Assembly: GCA_905221605.1 (NCBI GenBank) | Contig: CAJNDS010000913.1 | Location: 62,501-126,500 of the forward strand | DNA from: Symbiodinium natans | Lineage: Eukaryota; Sar; Dinophyceae; Suessiales; Symbiodiniaceae | DNA length: 64,000 bases | Reading direction: 5' to 3' | Position numbers and translations under genes: made by a program | Shown: one piece after another, positions 30,286 to 42,665 of the stretch | Numbering within the stretch: position 1 is the first letter of the stretch | Layout: the number at the start of each line of letters is the position of its first letter | The notes under the pieces: model-generated | The model's database searches: none | What the model was told of the DNA's origin: nothing | What the model saw: the letters and a program-made list of their open reading frames with translations, nothing else

Positions 30286-33200
30286 GTCACGACCGATTGT
30301 CCGCGCTTGCGCCCCTTTGCCACATCAGGTCGGTCAGATGGCCAAAGATCGCCTTCCCGCAGCTGACCGGTCCCGCATCGGTTCAGCAGGTTCGGGGTGA
30401 GCCGCTTCTGGGCCCAGGGCTGATGTGGATGTGATGTGATGTGATTGGCCAGGTTTTGGCTCGACATGCAAAACTTGCTGCACGATGGCGTTCGGACACC
30501 TCGACATTCAGCGCTCTCAACTTGGAAGTGGCGCCCGGGCGCAATTCGCAGTTGCTGCATGTTCCTGTCCTAGGCTGGGGCAGGAGCTGAAACAAGACAT
30601 GACACGTGTGCAGGTCGACGTGAAACACTCTGTGCTGCAATCTCCGCTCTTCACGGTCCTCGTCAATGCATCCTTAAAGAAATCTTCCAGAACGCCAAGC
30701 CAGCCGACTTGCTCGGACAAGGCTGTCGCGCGGCAACGAGTAGGAATGTGTCATCAATGCCTCATCATGAGCGGGGCATGCAGATGGTAACCGGCCACAT
30801 GCCCGTGAGACCTGTGAGGCTCCAGCCGCTGAGCAGGAGAACGAGACCGAGAGAGCTCAGCAGGAGGCGCCTCGACAAAAAGATTTGCCAGTGCGATGCA
30901 GTGCGTAGATATGCTTTGATTTCAGGCGTGGCTGGCAACACGGCAAAAGCTCCTCAGCTTCCGGAAGCAAGCTGAGGACAATGACGTGGGAAATGGGACG
31001 CAACTGAGGAAATGTAGCTGACATGTCGCATTGAAGGGCATGGTCGGACGCGCGCGTGCAGGACACCGTGCCACCTGAAATGGTTGGCCTCAGAACGAAG
31101 CTGATGATAGTGCCCGCGATGGACCGTGCACACTTGCTAAGCTGTTAAACCCAGCCGGGCTGTGCTGTTGCATTTCGACTGTTCGATCGCTCATCTGCGC
31201 CAGAATGCAGCAACGAATGCGGCAAGGATTCGCCCAAGCGACAGCAGTCTGAGCCATGTCCATCCAGCACTACAGACAAGCCTCTGATGCGGCAAATGTC
31301 AACGAGAGAGCCGAGGACAACTTGCATCTGAGATTCTGCTGAGTTGCGAAGTTAAACGCTTTATTCAGCAACTCAAAACCACCTTCAGCCTTGCAGAGCT
31401 CTGCCTTGCCTATCCTTGCATAGCCGCTGTGGCCCTCTGCAGGCAGAAAGCATCCTCGCCGAGAAAGAGTCGCGTCGGCTCGAAGGCAGGGACGCCCCCT
31501 CCTGTGGCCTTTTGGCAGAAGCACCAACTCTTGCGTGATGGCAGCATGGTAAAAGCATCTATACCCAACTTAAGATCACGGGTTACAATTCCCGATTCTC
31601 TGCTCAGCCACACAGCAGCCAAGGCTTTGCCGAGCCTTGGACTGCGCTTACTTTCTGAACAGCCTCGGGCAACCCCTCGGCTCTTCGAAAAAAAAACTGT
31701 GCCTGGCAGGAGCCCGTCGGCCAATGCATACCGCGTGGGACAATCCCACTCTGAGATTGAGAGCTTGAAGAGGAAGGTGCTACCCTCGGAGCTCATGGCT
31801 TCTGGAGCGCAAGAGGGCCAATTTCTGACCTGAAGGTGCAAAGCTTGCTCAACAAGGTTTGCCCGGAGAATCTCTCTAGCATCGTTGCACAAATTGCTGC
31901 CGTCCAGGCAGGAAGGGTCTTTGGGCACTTTAGGCCCCCAGATGATTTGTTGTTTTGCAGGTAGAAGGGCAAGAGCAGCTGGAAGCTATCATTGAGCTGA
32001 TCTTCCGGAAAGCTGTCACCGAGCCACACTACTGCCTCCCGCATGAAATGAGCAGAAAGGAGGGAATAAGAGCGCGCGAGCGTCTTGCGTTTCAATTTTG
32101 CGACGGAGCGTGGTTCCCTGCGCGGCAAAAGCCAGGCAAGACAGAGAGATGAAGCGAGAGAGGGAGAGCGAGAGAAGCCCGGCGAAAGAAAGCAAGACAG
32201 AGACAGAGAGAGAGAGTGAACCTGAGGCGAGACATATGCTGATCTCGTTTTCAGCCTGAAGTCGGTTTACCCCGACTTTCCTAGCCCCGATGGTGGGAAG
32301 CCAGTCACCTTTCGAAGAACCCGGGCTGCAAGAATGAGCACGATGAGCATGTAAGTAGTGCCAGGCATGGCCATGCCAGGCAATGGCATGGCATTGCGGC
32401 CCTCAGTTTCTAAGGCTTGGTGCTCAATATTTGCCAGAATGAGTTTGAAGAGCTGCTGGCATCTTCCGACTCTCGGATCGCCTATTCATCCGCCTGTCCA
32501 TCTTTGAGTTCCCGCTGCCTCTCAGGAACTTACGGAAGAAGAGAAGACCACTTGTGATGCCGAGGAGAAGGCCAGTGTGAAGTAGGGTTGGCGACAGCTT
32601 CTGTGCTATCATTGGTGCCGAGCTGCATCTGCTGGAGAGGCATACCTGTTCAAGCAGAAGAAGGAAAGAATGTGCGCAAATATGAAGTCCGGCGCTGAGA
32701 AAGGGAGGCTGTCTGCAGATGGGCTGGCACTGCTCTACCGTTTGCGCACCTAGGTTTGTTGGTCACCTGTTTCTCCGACAGCTGCTCTCTACAAAAGTTG
32801 TTGGCTCTGTCATTTGCGAGCTTGTTTGCTTTGAAGAAGCTTGGCTGCGTCAGTCGGGTCGGTGCCTTTAAGCGTTTGTGCGAGTGCTCGCTTAAGCGCC
32901 TGTGCTTTGCAGCTGTGCAGCTTTCAGTGCCCACAACATCACTCACCAAGGCCCAGGAATCATGCCCTATTCCTAGCTCTCAGGCCTTTAGACTTTAGAC
33001 AGCAGAAGGCGATCTCCGAACGCAGAGTTGCCAACTGTCAGTAGAAACGCTGCGCTTTGGCAGTTGCTGCTTCTGTTCACTTGCCCAATCGACTGGCTAA
33101 TTACCTGCCTTGTGCGCTTTCAGCGATGATCTGCGATGATTTGCAGATATTCGTGTTGCGTTCTTCGTTTATGCCATAGTATCCATGTCATGGAGGATGT

Positions 33201-33754
33201 GTTGAGCAAGTGGGTGACTAGGCTGTTGAAGTTTTGTTTTTTGTGTATGCACTGTTCACGGGTTATTGACAGCACGTTGGAAGCACCGCAGTGCCTGGCC
33301 CACAAGATCTAATGAAACGTGTGGCTTGCTCGACCTTGAGTGAAGTTATGCCAAACTATACCATCCAGAATTTATATCCTCTGGAGGCCACTGCTTGTAT
33401 CTGCTTGCACCAGACACTTTTGCGAATGAAAAACTGCGGTGGGGCTTGTAGCTAAGCTGCCGTGATGCAAGAGGCCGAGGCCATGGCTTGAATCGATTCG
33501 AACGACGAAAGAGATCGAATCATCTTGCAGGGTGAAAGGCTGGAGCTGGGAGTTAGATTCCGCCTAAGCAAGCGCGTTCGCATTTTGCCAGCTAAGCGTC
33601 GGAGCTTTCCAATCTCGCCCGGTGCTTTCAAGTAAGTCAGTCTAAGTCATTCTTTGCAGCTGGAGAAATCTTCAGAAGACACGGCCAGGGCAGACTGGGT
33701 GGGGTTGAGGTTTGGAGGATGTAGGATTATGGGAGCCCCAGGCGGCAGAAAGGA
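30286..33754. other. no convincing gene
   Basis: Many short frames but no domain on either strand. There is a GATGT repeat near 30,425-30,443 and a GA/AGAC-rich low-complexity stretch at about 32,140-32,222. The word ATGGC/GGCAT recurs at 32,364-32,398. Confidence 0.45.
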
Positions 33755-33988
33755 ATGTTCTGGAGTCTTGACAGAATGAGGTTCCTTGGCACCCCCAAAG
33801 CAAACCGCGAAACGCCCGAGATCAATGAAAATACGCTGCGCAAGTTCAAGACAATCGTTTCTGGAGAGGAGGTTGTTCTAATGCGCCGGGAGTATTGGAC
33901 TTGGAAGTCGAAAAAAGCCAACCTCGTTCTTCTCGCATTTGCCTCACTCAGGAAGGGTCACGCTCGCAAGTCAGTCATTGAAAGGTAG
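33755..33988 (+). CDS. hypothetical exon
   Basis: A 77-codon + frame with coding-like composition (RFLGTPKANRETPEINENTL, then KFKTIVSGEEVVLMRREYWT). No family was recognised. Flanking sequence gives no clear continuation. Confidence 0.25.
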   Translation: MFWSLDRMRFLGTPKANRETPEINENTLRKFKTIVSGEEVVLMRREYWTWKSKKANLVLLAFASLRKGHARKSVIER

Positions 33989-36900
33989 CAACGGAGAAAG
34001 ATCGTGGGAAAAGACTCTAGCGACAAGTGGCCAATGACCTGCAAATCCACGTGCTCACAGTGAACATCCCAGGATGACAAAGCATTGCCAGTGCTTGGCT
34101 CAGTTTGCCTTAGCAAGTCCTGAACTGCTTTTAACTGTGTCGGTGCTGCGCGAGACTGTCCCGACTTGGAAAGGAAGAGCATGCTCTTGAGTGCGCCTGT
34201 GAGCTTCTCCTGACAGCTGGTTACACGAGCCTGGCCTGAAATGGCGGATTATTTTGACTCATTTTTTCTGCCTGGCTTGGTCTTGGGATGTATGGGCCAT
34301 GTGGATGCAAGGATGGAGAGCCTCCCAGCGGGAGGAATTGCTCTTAGATTGGCGTGCGACAGGCTCAAGGACTGCTTGTGCACCCAAACTTGTTGTCACG
34401 TCCACGATGCAAACTCTTGAATGCCAGATTTGCCTCGCTGCAGGACCTGAAGACGCGTAAAACCCCTGAAGGAAAGAATGCGTCCCTAAATTGCATGCTC
34501 AGATTTACACGGACAAAAGTGGAATCTTCTAGGGCCCAGTTGGCTTGGCACCAGCGTCAAATCATGAGGTATTGCAAGAGGATTCAGTTCATGATCCAGG
34601 ACCTTATGCAGCTGATAGTGTATGCCTGTCTCTCTGCATCAGGGTTAGCTAACGGTTAGGCACGAAGCCACTTGAACGCATAAATTCCAGCTCTCGAGCA
34701 TGGCCTGGCCAGGATGTGCTGGACACAAGGGCCGCTGGCTGGTCCAAAAAGGCTCGATGGAAGCCTTGCTGATCAGCAGACGACGTTGTGTGTCTTCGGA
34801 GGTGTTCAAAGCCACAGCGAAGACCAAAGAGGAGTTGCGAGTCTCGCAGGAGCGTGAAATCAATGCAGCTTTGCTGCACAATCTCAGGGCCCCACAGGTT
34901 GCGTGCAAAAGCTTGGCCCATGCAGTCTTAGCTTGCTGCGGGGATCGTTTGCCTTGAGCCTGCCGCCGCTACAGCGATGATGTCTCAACTATGCAGCATC
35001 TGAGGACAAGGCAAGCGGAAAGGACACAGTTGCGGAGCATGTGGTCACAGGTGCGCCGGTTCCCCCCAATGCGTCCTTCTGTGCCGTCATTGTCATATCC
35101 TTGTAAACCCGGGATCTATGCCCAAAACCCCAACACCCTAAGCCTCCCTTAAGAAGCAACAGTGGATCCCCGCAGCTGCGAGGCAAGCGACCCGTGTATC
35201 TCGGCTCCAGGCCCGAAGCGCTCTGGGAGCTTTGGTTTGATAGGGGGGGGGGGACTCTCTTTTGCTTGGTCTTCCAAAGAAGGCTTGTACTAAGTACTAT
35301 TTGCTGGGGGCATCGGAGGGAGGGCCCCCACTCCCCACCCCTCCTAGTTTGAGAAGTTCCCGGTTGTGTATTGGTGCCAGGTGAGCCATATTGAGCCACG
35401 CTTCGACCTCTACATCTCTTGTGAGGTGACAGGTCGTGCTCATTTTTCCGATGATCTTTTAATCTGGCCTGGATGCAGAGCTGATGTGCTTTGGGATCAG
35501 CAGGCTGTTTGGCCAGCAAGACAAAGTGCATGAAAGCAAACATCACCTCTGCAAACGGGCGTTGCATTGAACAGTGATGTAGGTCTTCATTTTGACTCCC
35601 TTCCAAGTTGTTCTTCAGGATGCAATGTATACTGTAGCCGGCATTTGTGCTGATTTGTACTTGTAGTATGATCGGCTTGCGCGAGAGAGCGTCAGCCGAA
35701 ATTCTATCTGGGGGAGTTGAGGACAGTCCAATCCCGCTCATGAAAAGGTGCTTGGAGTAGTCTTTTTCAATCTGACAGTGTCGCGCGAAGAGCCACTCTC
35801 TGGAACTCCCGCCCTTTCAGCTGCTTTTGAACACTCTCATTTCCTTTAGATGAAGCGTGTTTACATGAGGGCGAGTTCGCTGAATTGTTTGAACTGACTG
35901 CTGAACGCCTCACCCTGACACCTGCCGGGGAGAGGCTGCCATTCTTCGATCAGTCTGCGCCAACTCAGCGACTTTGCTCCGAGCCTTTGCCATAAGAGCG
36001 AGCTGTGAGCCATGCCCGAAAGATTAAATATGATTAAGTCATGTTAAGTCGAAGTGAAGGAAGGATTGGCATAACATGTGCTCATGAGACCTGCAAGCTG
36101 TCAACAGAAACCTCAGCAGCTCGCATGGCACGATTGCCAGATCGTCATATAGACATCGTATAACCATCTGCGGAGAAGCGCCAAGCGGAACATGCTTGAA
36201 ATTGTCAGAGCTCTCGGGCTCGCGCTTCGTTACGTTTCAACGAAGGATACCCCAGGCACCCCAGCCGCAAGTCGCCGCTGGGCGCTGGGGGCCAAATTGT
36301 CTCAAGTCCAAGAGACGACAGGCCGGCAATGGGTGAAAGACCCGTCGGCTGCCATAGAGGCTGCCATTGCTTGGCCGGAATCGCTCAGATGAGATTCTCA
36401 GAGCTTGGAACTCGGCTTGCCGAGCTGTGCCGAGGGGAAGGTGGGCATGCTGCTGCTGCGGCTGGTCCTTTGCCCATCCTGCCCGTATGGTTTGTTTTGT
36501 CCCGACTTCACAGGAAGTCCGCCAAAAAGCCGAGCGTCCTCCGTACTGCTGCCAGTAGGATGTGGCGATGATGGTTGCTGCTTGCTTGGCTCTGCTTGAC
36601 CTAGGCTGTGTCTCCCGACGGCTGCTCCGCACTTTTTTTCAGCCTTGACTGCGCGAGGCCAGTTGCCGCAGCAACTTGAAGAGCGTGAGATGTCATACGC
36701 GTTGAGTCTAGTAATCTAGTACAGCACTGTAGGGGACCTCGATCGGACTCATGCTTCGCAGGTTGCACCATGTCACAGACTCAGATAGATCATTCGCATC
36801 GCGGGCACTGCGGAAGATGTTCGCCAATTTTGCTCGATTTCAGGTACACATTTTGCAATGCACGTTCCTTAGAAACTCTTTGGCACGACCACCAACATCT

Positions 36901-38674
36901 TGACAGTCATGCGCCCAGTCGAGCACCGAGGTCGAGGGTGTCCCGGAAGCAACTCACTCGACAGATGTTCTCCAAAGTGCCGAACGCTCACATTGGATTT
37001 CGAACGCGTGTTTCGAGTGGGCACCGGGAGCTGGCTTGCAGGATCAAGTTGCGCATTTGGTGCTGCTAGGTTCGCGTTTTTCGCCAGAACATGGGGCTCG
37101 TGCCGCGAAATCCAGCAGCAGGACTGCGACTCTGTGGATGTGATGTGATGCCGGGGCTCCGTTTTCAACATAGGGCGGAGAATTTATTGGATTGGCCTTG
37201 CTGGAGCGAGGCCGCCGCAGCACACCGGAGTGTTGAGAAATGTTGAGAACTGCCGTGGTTCACTGATTGAACGCCACAAGCTGAAATGGCGAGGACGTGC
37301 CTTTTTTCAGTGGCAGCCTGCACCCTAGCAAACACTGGACGTGTGTATGCCGCATTGTGACACAAGGTCGGATTGTTGTGCAGCTTTCAGGTTGCGCTTG
37401 GGTGGCTGGTTGCGGTCTTAAATGCAGCTTCCCGTGGCGAACAAGCTTGCCAAGAGAAGCCTTGCAAAGGTTCATCTCGTATGAGAATGGGAAGTCTGCT
37501 GTGAGCGTCAAGCATGCTGTGCACGCGGGCTCAGCGTGCTGCTTGTTCCGAGTTCGGCATGGCAGCATGAAGACTATCATCGAGCCTTCAGCGAGATGCT
37601 CTTCGCAGTCTCCGTCTTCGCCCTTTATTTCCACATCTCTCGCCGATCCGCAATCAAAGCATCGTTTGGGAAGCAGGCTGTTGTTTGGCAGCGCCAACCA
37701 TACCATGTCCATCTTGTGGCATGGGTCGTGATGATGGTGTTCGGGAGGCTCGGGGGTTGCACGGGGCCTGTGACGGGACCGCTGTGAGTTGAATCAGAGC
37801 CAAGCAGTTGGGAGCAAATTGTTCTCGATGGCGTGGACAGCAAATGACCTCGAAGGGTGAAATCTTCACTGTAACCACCCAAAAGAACCCCGTGGTAAGA
37901 TGGAGAAGTGAAAAGCTTCCAGGAAAAGTGCGCATTCACTTCGTTCATGCCTTCATTTGACCTGCCTGTCACGCTGCGGGGAATCGCTTGAACTGGAGCT
38001 CAAATCCAGACCGACGATTTCCGGTGCCAGCACAGAAGCCAGGGAGCGGTGTGTCTTTCTGGACAACACAAGAAACGGAAGGTGGCAGGCATATCACATT
38101 GGTGCTTGGTGCTGTAAACTTTACCCATCCCGCATCATCCCGCCTGTGAGCAAGGTCGTGTGTATCTGCTTGGAGTGTTCACCTTGAGCCAGCTGCAGCC
38201 TGTTCAGCCCAGTTTGACCGATTTGTGAAAACACCAATAATTATCCTAACATTCTCGACCTTCTCGAATCGCGGCATGGTCCTGCGGTGCTCTTTTCTGC
38301 TTCTGGGTTGGTCTTGGGGTTCTTTTGATGGCCTTCAGGAAGTGCCTCTCCGTATGCATGTGGGAAGTCTGCCTGGCTTGTTTGGGAGCTGCAAACCCGT
38401 TACCTTGCCTTTCGTGGCCTCGGGTAGGTGAAGCCTCAGTTGGAGTCCGGCACGACAAAGCAGCCAGATGGATCGACCTGCACCTGGCCGGTCACCCCAG
38501 CGGGAAAGCTGTCGGGAGTGCTGGGGAGGGCAGGAGGCCCTAAAAAGCCCCATGTATGTCCCTGTTATTCGTGACCTCCATGCGGCAGTGTGTCAAGCGG
38601 GTAGTTAATTGCCTTGGCAATCCCGACGCTCAGAGCCATTCTGCTCACTTGTCTTGATCTTCCAACTGTTAGAC
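33989..38674. other. long region without a convincing gene
   Basis: Frames of 60-150 codons occur on both strands without recognisable domains. A + frame at 37,536-37,787 has hydrophobic segments (EMLFAVSVFALYFHI, VHLVAWVVMMVF) and could be a membrane-protein exon, but nothing joins to it. A minus frame of 250 codons (34,989-35,741) has no domain and includes residues from a G-tract near 35,241. Confidence 0.4.
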
Positions 38675-41290
38675 ATGAGCAGCGGCTCCTTGCTTGCAGC
38701 GCTGGGACTTTTGGGTCTGCTCAGGCGGGTCTGGCAGAACAGCACACAAAGCTCACACAGAACTGCCTCCAACTCCGGGCGCAGAAAGGTGCGTTCACAG
38801 CTGCACCAACCTGATCGTGTCTAAGGAGGCGTCGGCTACTGAGTCAGGTGTTCGTCTTACTACAGCAGCAGTAGCATAGCAGGGCTACGGTACCTGCCTC
38901 AGCACACTTAGGTCTGCAGATGGTTCGACACTATTCTCCTACACAGCTGATTCTGGAAGCGTGTGACACAACTAAAATTCTCATCATTCTGTGGCGTCGG
39001 CGAATTTTGACCACCTGAAAACTTGTCAAGGTACGGCACTCTAGGACACCTCCCGGCCGCACACCACCAGCCCGGCGAGAAGCGGCAGATCTGGGATTGG
39101 GATTCCGGAAAGTATTTGGGGGAGATTGATGAGGCTCCTTATACATATAATGCCACCTTGCTGATCTTCAGGGTCCGCTGACTCACGTTCCGTTCCGTGC
39201 AAGTCGTTGTAATGCAGGGCCAGGAGCAAGGACTAGAGAAGCCAAAGCCCTGAACAACAGGGACTCTGCGCTTTTCAGCTTCCAAGGTAGTCGGGAATCT
39301 CAACGAGCATGGCTTGGCCATTGGTGAGACCACGTTTGGTGGGAATGTGGCTCTTCGGCCTTGGGCTGACACTTTTTTGTTGTCCCCCGGCATCATCGTG
39401 TAATGGAAGTCAAAGATCTGAGGAAACGCTGAGTGGAGGTGACGGTGTGCTGGATTATGGGAATTTGATTTGGGTGACGCTGCAGCGCAGCAAGACTGCC
39501 CGCGAAGCCATCTTGATGTTCGACCAGCTGGTGAGCCAGTATGGGTATGTTTCAGAGGGGGAGTCTTTCACCATCGCAGATCCAAGTGAGGCATGCAACC
39601 TGAAGATCACGCTGGCATGTAACTGTTGCAATGCTGAGGGGCATCATCCGCTGTTCGCATGTTGTGCAGGTATGGGTCCTTGAGATGATTGGCAAAGGCA
39701 AGTTTGAGAAGGGAGCCGTATGGGTCGCAGTTCGGATTCCAGAAGGGCATGTCAGCGGTCATGCCAACCAAGCGCGGATTCAGACATTTCCGTTGCATGA
39801 CTCTTCAGCATGCGTCTATTCGGACGATGCACGGCGCTCAGTCGTGCTACAGGGTGGTCTGTGGTGTGAGGGCTCCTCATGTCCATTTCATGATCAGCCT
39901 CGTTCATCGCACTGTCTGTTGTCCAAGCCTCAAGCCAGTCGCGTGATAAAATGGAAAAACATTGTCAATCGATCATGCCATCGGAGGTTTGCGCTTTTTT
40001 GCTCGTGGAGTCTCACTCTCATGCAGTCTCCCACAGTGCCGACACACATCCCGCCCGTCACTGGAAGTGCAACATGACGCGCCCAAAAAACTAATGTTTC
40101 TTTCTATTCAAGATCGCACGTGTTTGGGCATCTCTCGGCTGCATCGGGTCCGCGGCCCAAGGCGTGTCTGGGGCCGAAGAAGTCTTCAGCGTGTCAGTTC
40201 CGAGTTCAGCCAGGGTGTTCCGGAATGTTGGGGAGGGGGGCGGGCGGTGGGCGGTAGGGCCGGTAGGGGGAACAAGGGAAATTAGTATACCAGCGAGGCA
40301 GCATGTGAAAAAAGGGTCACCCCATGCCACCTCGTCGTTCTCCAAGGTTATTAGCTTTGCTGAGAAGATTGGCTTGTGGGATGGTAGCCGCAAGAAGGAG
40401 GAATTCAGCTTCGCGGACGCTTATGACCCCATCACTTTCACTGGAGCACGCCTGAGCGATGCCAGAGTGTGGTCCTTTTTGTCCAGGGTCGCTGCGGACC
40501 GAAGTTTTGAGAAGACGTATGAGAACTACGTCCTCGGCCACAATGTTTCAGCTGCGGCCCGCATGCCACTTTCCATCGAAGCTGGCGTCAAGATCTCCGC
40601 GCTTGACTTGATGTCTTACATGCGGAATCACTATGCCCCTTGGATACCCTTGCATGAGGTAACTGCAGCACCTTGTGGGATGAGGGCAGCATGCATCGTT
40701 GCTCAGGAAGGAATGGCACTGGACTCGCGAAGTGACGTGGGCGCAGGACGCTTGAGCTTGGCGTGGGTCTGATGCAAGATCCCCGGAATCGAATTTGTCA
40801 TTTCCTTCGCAGGATCCTCCGGTTCTCCTTTCAGGGTCAGGCCTCTCGAATGGCATGTCGGAGACGACACCTATGTCCACGAGCGCAGCGTTGGCACCCC
40901 CCAGGCGATAAGAAACAGATCTTGCACGACCATAATATCATGACAGGTTTTCTGAGAAAGACTCTCAGTCGCGCCGCCATTCCTGCAAGGCCGGATGGAA
41001 CTTCATCGCCCAGCTTCGATCATGGATGCCGCCAGCCATCGGTGGGCTGCTTTGGTTTGGAGTGGATGATGCGACATTTTCTGTACATGCACCTTTTCAT
41101 GGTGCCTTGGCTGGCAGTGTGGTGTGCTGACATGTTTGCCTATAGTTGTAACGTAGAAAGACAAAATGTCAGGAGGCGCTACAAGCGTTCCTCGCAGCTA
41201 TGCCGACGGAAATGGAGATGCTTTGACTTTCTCCAAAGATTCAGCCTTCTGGGCATTCAACACTGTGGCAAACTTCCTGTACCCCAGGCA
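38675..41290 (+). CDS. secreted peptidase family C69 dipeptidase
   Basis: An N-terminal-nucleophile cysteine dipeptidase (PF03577-type), reconstructed from 12 exons: 38675-38724, 38789-38830, 38912-38962, 39031-39151, 39287-39346, 39423-39590, 39670-39828, 40347-40658, 40707-40746, 40813-40904, 40990-41101 and 41176 to about 41287. The start ATG gives a signal peptide (SSGSLLAALGLLGLL) leading to CTNLIVSKEAS-ADGS. Cys22 is the expected catalytic residue after cleavage. Family blocks follow: YGTLGHLPAAHHQPGEK, VGNLNEHGLAIGETTFGGN, LDYGNLIWVTLQRSKTAREA, GYVSEGESFTIADPSE, EMIGKGKFEKGAVWVAVRIP, GHVSGHANQARIQTFP, EEFSFADAYDPITF, DVGAGSSGSPFRVRPLEW, GGLLWFGVDDATFSVH and DSAFWAFNTVANF. Introns have GC, GT or GA donors and always end AG|G. 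About 440 residues are recovered. The usual C-terminal segment after VANFLYPR is not found; the gene runs into telomere-like and poly-G repeats, so it may be truncated or have a distant last exon. Confidence 0.9.
40747..40812 (+). other. GA-AG intron in the dipeptidase gene
   Basis: The exon ends in codons for DVGA plus G. The intron begins GACGCT and ends CGCAG, and the next exon starts GATCC, giving DVGAG-SSGSP in the frame demanded by the family. GA donors are known from dinoflagellates but very rare elsewhere. Confidence 0.75.
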
Positions 41291-41489
41291 AAGGGGTGCA
41301 GCTTGCGTTGCAGCTTGCTGGAGTGGAGACATGGCATGGAGTTACCTCCCACGCAGCCGATGCTGGGGGATCCTGAGGGTTGGCTTAGACCCAAAAGTCC
41401 AAGATAGTCCAAGGCCGGTTTCGTGTTTTACGTAATTTTAACGCTACGCGACCCGCCTCGGCCCGGCCCAGCGCATCCGCGTGAGCATG

Positions 41490-41660
41490 GTGATTCCGCA
41501 GCGCCCAAGTCGGGTTTAGGGTTCCGGGTTTATGGTTTATGGTCTGGGGTTTAGGGTTGAGGGTTAGTTTAGGATTGAGGGCTTAGGGCTCAAGGTTCTT
41601 GCTTTGGGGTTTAGGGTTTTTTTGGGTTTAGGGTTCAAGAGACGGTTCGGCTTGGATTGA
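41490..41660 (+). repeat. degenerate TTTAGGG telomere-like stretch
   Basis: Many words of the type GGGTTTAGGGTT, GGTTTATGG and GGGCTTAGGG in loose tandem, with about six intact TTTAGGG units. It resembles decayed interstitial telomeric DNA. Confidence 0.8.
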
Positions 41661-41689
41661 TCGTAGGGTTGAGCCAGGCCCCTCAGGGG

Positions 41690-42080
41690 GGGTAGGGGTG
41701 GAGGGGGAAGGGGGGCAGAGGGGAAAGGGGGGGGGGAGCTAAGATTGAAGGTTTCGGGTTTCGGTTACTCTTCGTCCCCGGAGTTGAGCCTCGAAAACCG
41801 GGGGGCGAGGTGGGGGGGGGGTGGGGGGGGGGGGGGGGGGGGGGTGGGGGGGGGGGGGGGGTAGGGTGGGGGGGGGGGGGGGGTGGGGGGGGTGGGGGGG
41901 GTGGGGGTGGGGGAAAGGGCCTCTGGTCCTGGCTGGCGAACCGTCCGCTTGCGGACCCCGGTTTCCCAGGGGGGGTACCCATTTGAGGCAAAAAAGGGGT
42001 CCGAAAAGTGGCTTTGAGTGTGGGGCGAGGGCCTCGGCACATTTGCGGCCGTGCTCACACCAGTGAGCCTCCGGCCCTCA
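41690..42080 (+). repeat. G-rich repeat unit, copy 1
   Basis: A long G tract broken by single T or A bases (about 41,690-41,915) is followed by a 150-bp unique-looking segment containing CCTCTGGTCCTGG, CCGCTTGCGGACCC, GGGTACCCATTTGAGGCAAA and GGGGTCCGAAAA. Confidence 0.9.
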
Positions 42081-42329
42081 AGCCAGCGCGTCGGAGCAGG
42101 AAAACTCCGCCTTTCACAAACACCTTATGCCAAAACCCCCAGCCATTCAATTAAGCAAGGAGAAAACCCTCTAAAACGATGGGAACACTTGAAAAGCGAC
42201 ACCCCTAGGTTATGAACCATTGGGTGTGCTATAGCGACACCTACAAACATCAAGCCCCTCTTGTTGCGTCCATTAGCACCTCGAGCCCAGCCGCTCATGT
42301 GGCTTTTGGGGGAGGGACTACGTGGGGGG

Positions 42330-42331
<2 letters not shown>

Positions 42332-42419
<88 letters not shown>

Positions 42420-42665
42420 TGGGTGGTCTGGGCAGTGAAAAAGGGGGGGCCCTGCTGGGAAGGGCTGCAACTGCCTCTGGTCCTGGCGAATCATCCGCTT
42501 GCGGACCCTGCTCACCTAGGGGGGGTACCCATTTGAGGCAAAAAAAGGGGTCCGAAAAAGGGCTTTGGGCCTGGGGGGAGGATTTGGAGGGGGGTGCCTG
42601 TTCTGACTACCAATACACCTTCGGCCCGAGGCCTCGGCGGATTTACGGTCGAAATCGTGTCCGGG
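42332..42665 (+). repeat. G-rich repeat unit, copy 2 with 87-base poly-G
   Basis: An uninterrupted run of 87 G (42,332-42,418) is followed by the same segment as copy 1, again with CCTCTGGTCCTGG, CCGCTTGCGGACCC, GGGTACCCATTTGAGGCAAA and GGGGTCCGAAAA, then GCCTCGGC and a diverging tail. The exact run length may be unreliable in any assembly. Confidence 0.9.

Noticed and set aside
31535-31605. tRNA-like stretch with TGGCAGCATGGT (A-box-like) and GGTTACAATTCCC (B-box-like)
   Set aside because: The acceptor arms do not pair, the T loop would have eight bases and no good anticodon stem forms. At most a decayed tRNA-derived remnant.
34989-35741. 250-codon minus-strand open frame
   Set aside because: No domain, no signal, includes a G-tract-derived proline run, and lies opposite to every host gene.
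39309-39422. Apparent signal peptide MAWPLVRPRLVGMWLFGLGLT at the start of the longest dipeptidase frame
   Set aside because: It is an out-of-frame reading of the exon encoding NLNEHGLAIGETTFGGN and of the following intron; the real signal peptide is at 38,675.
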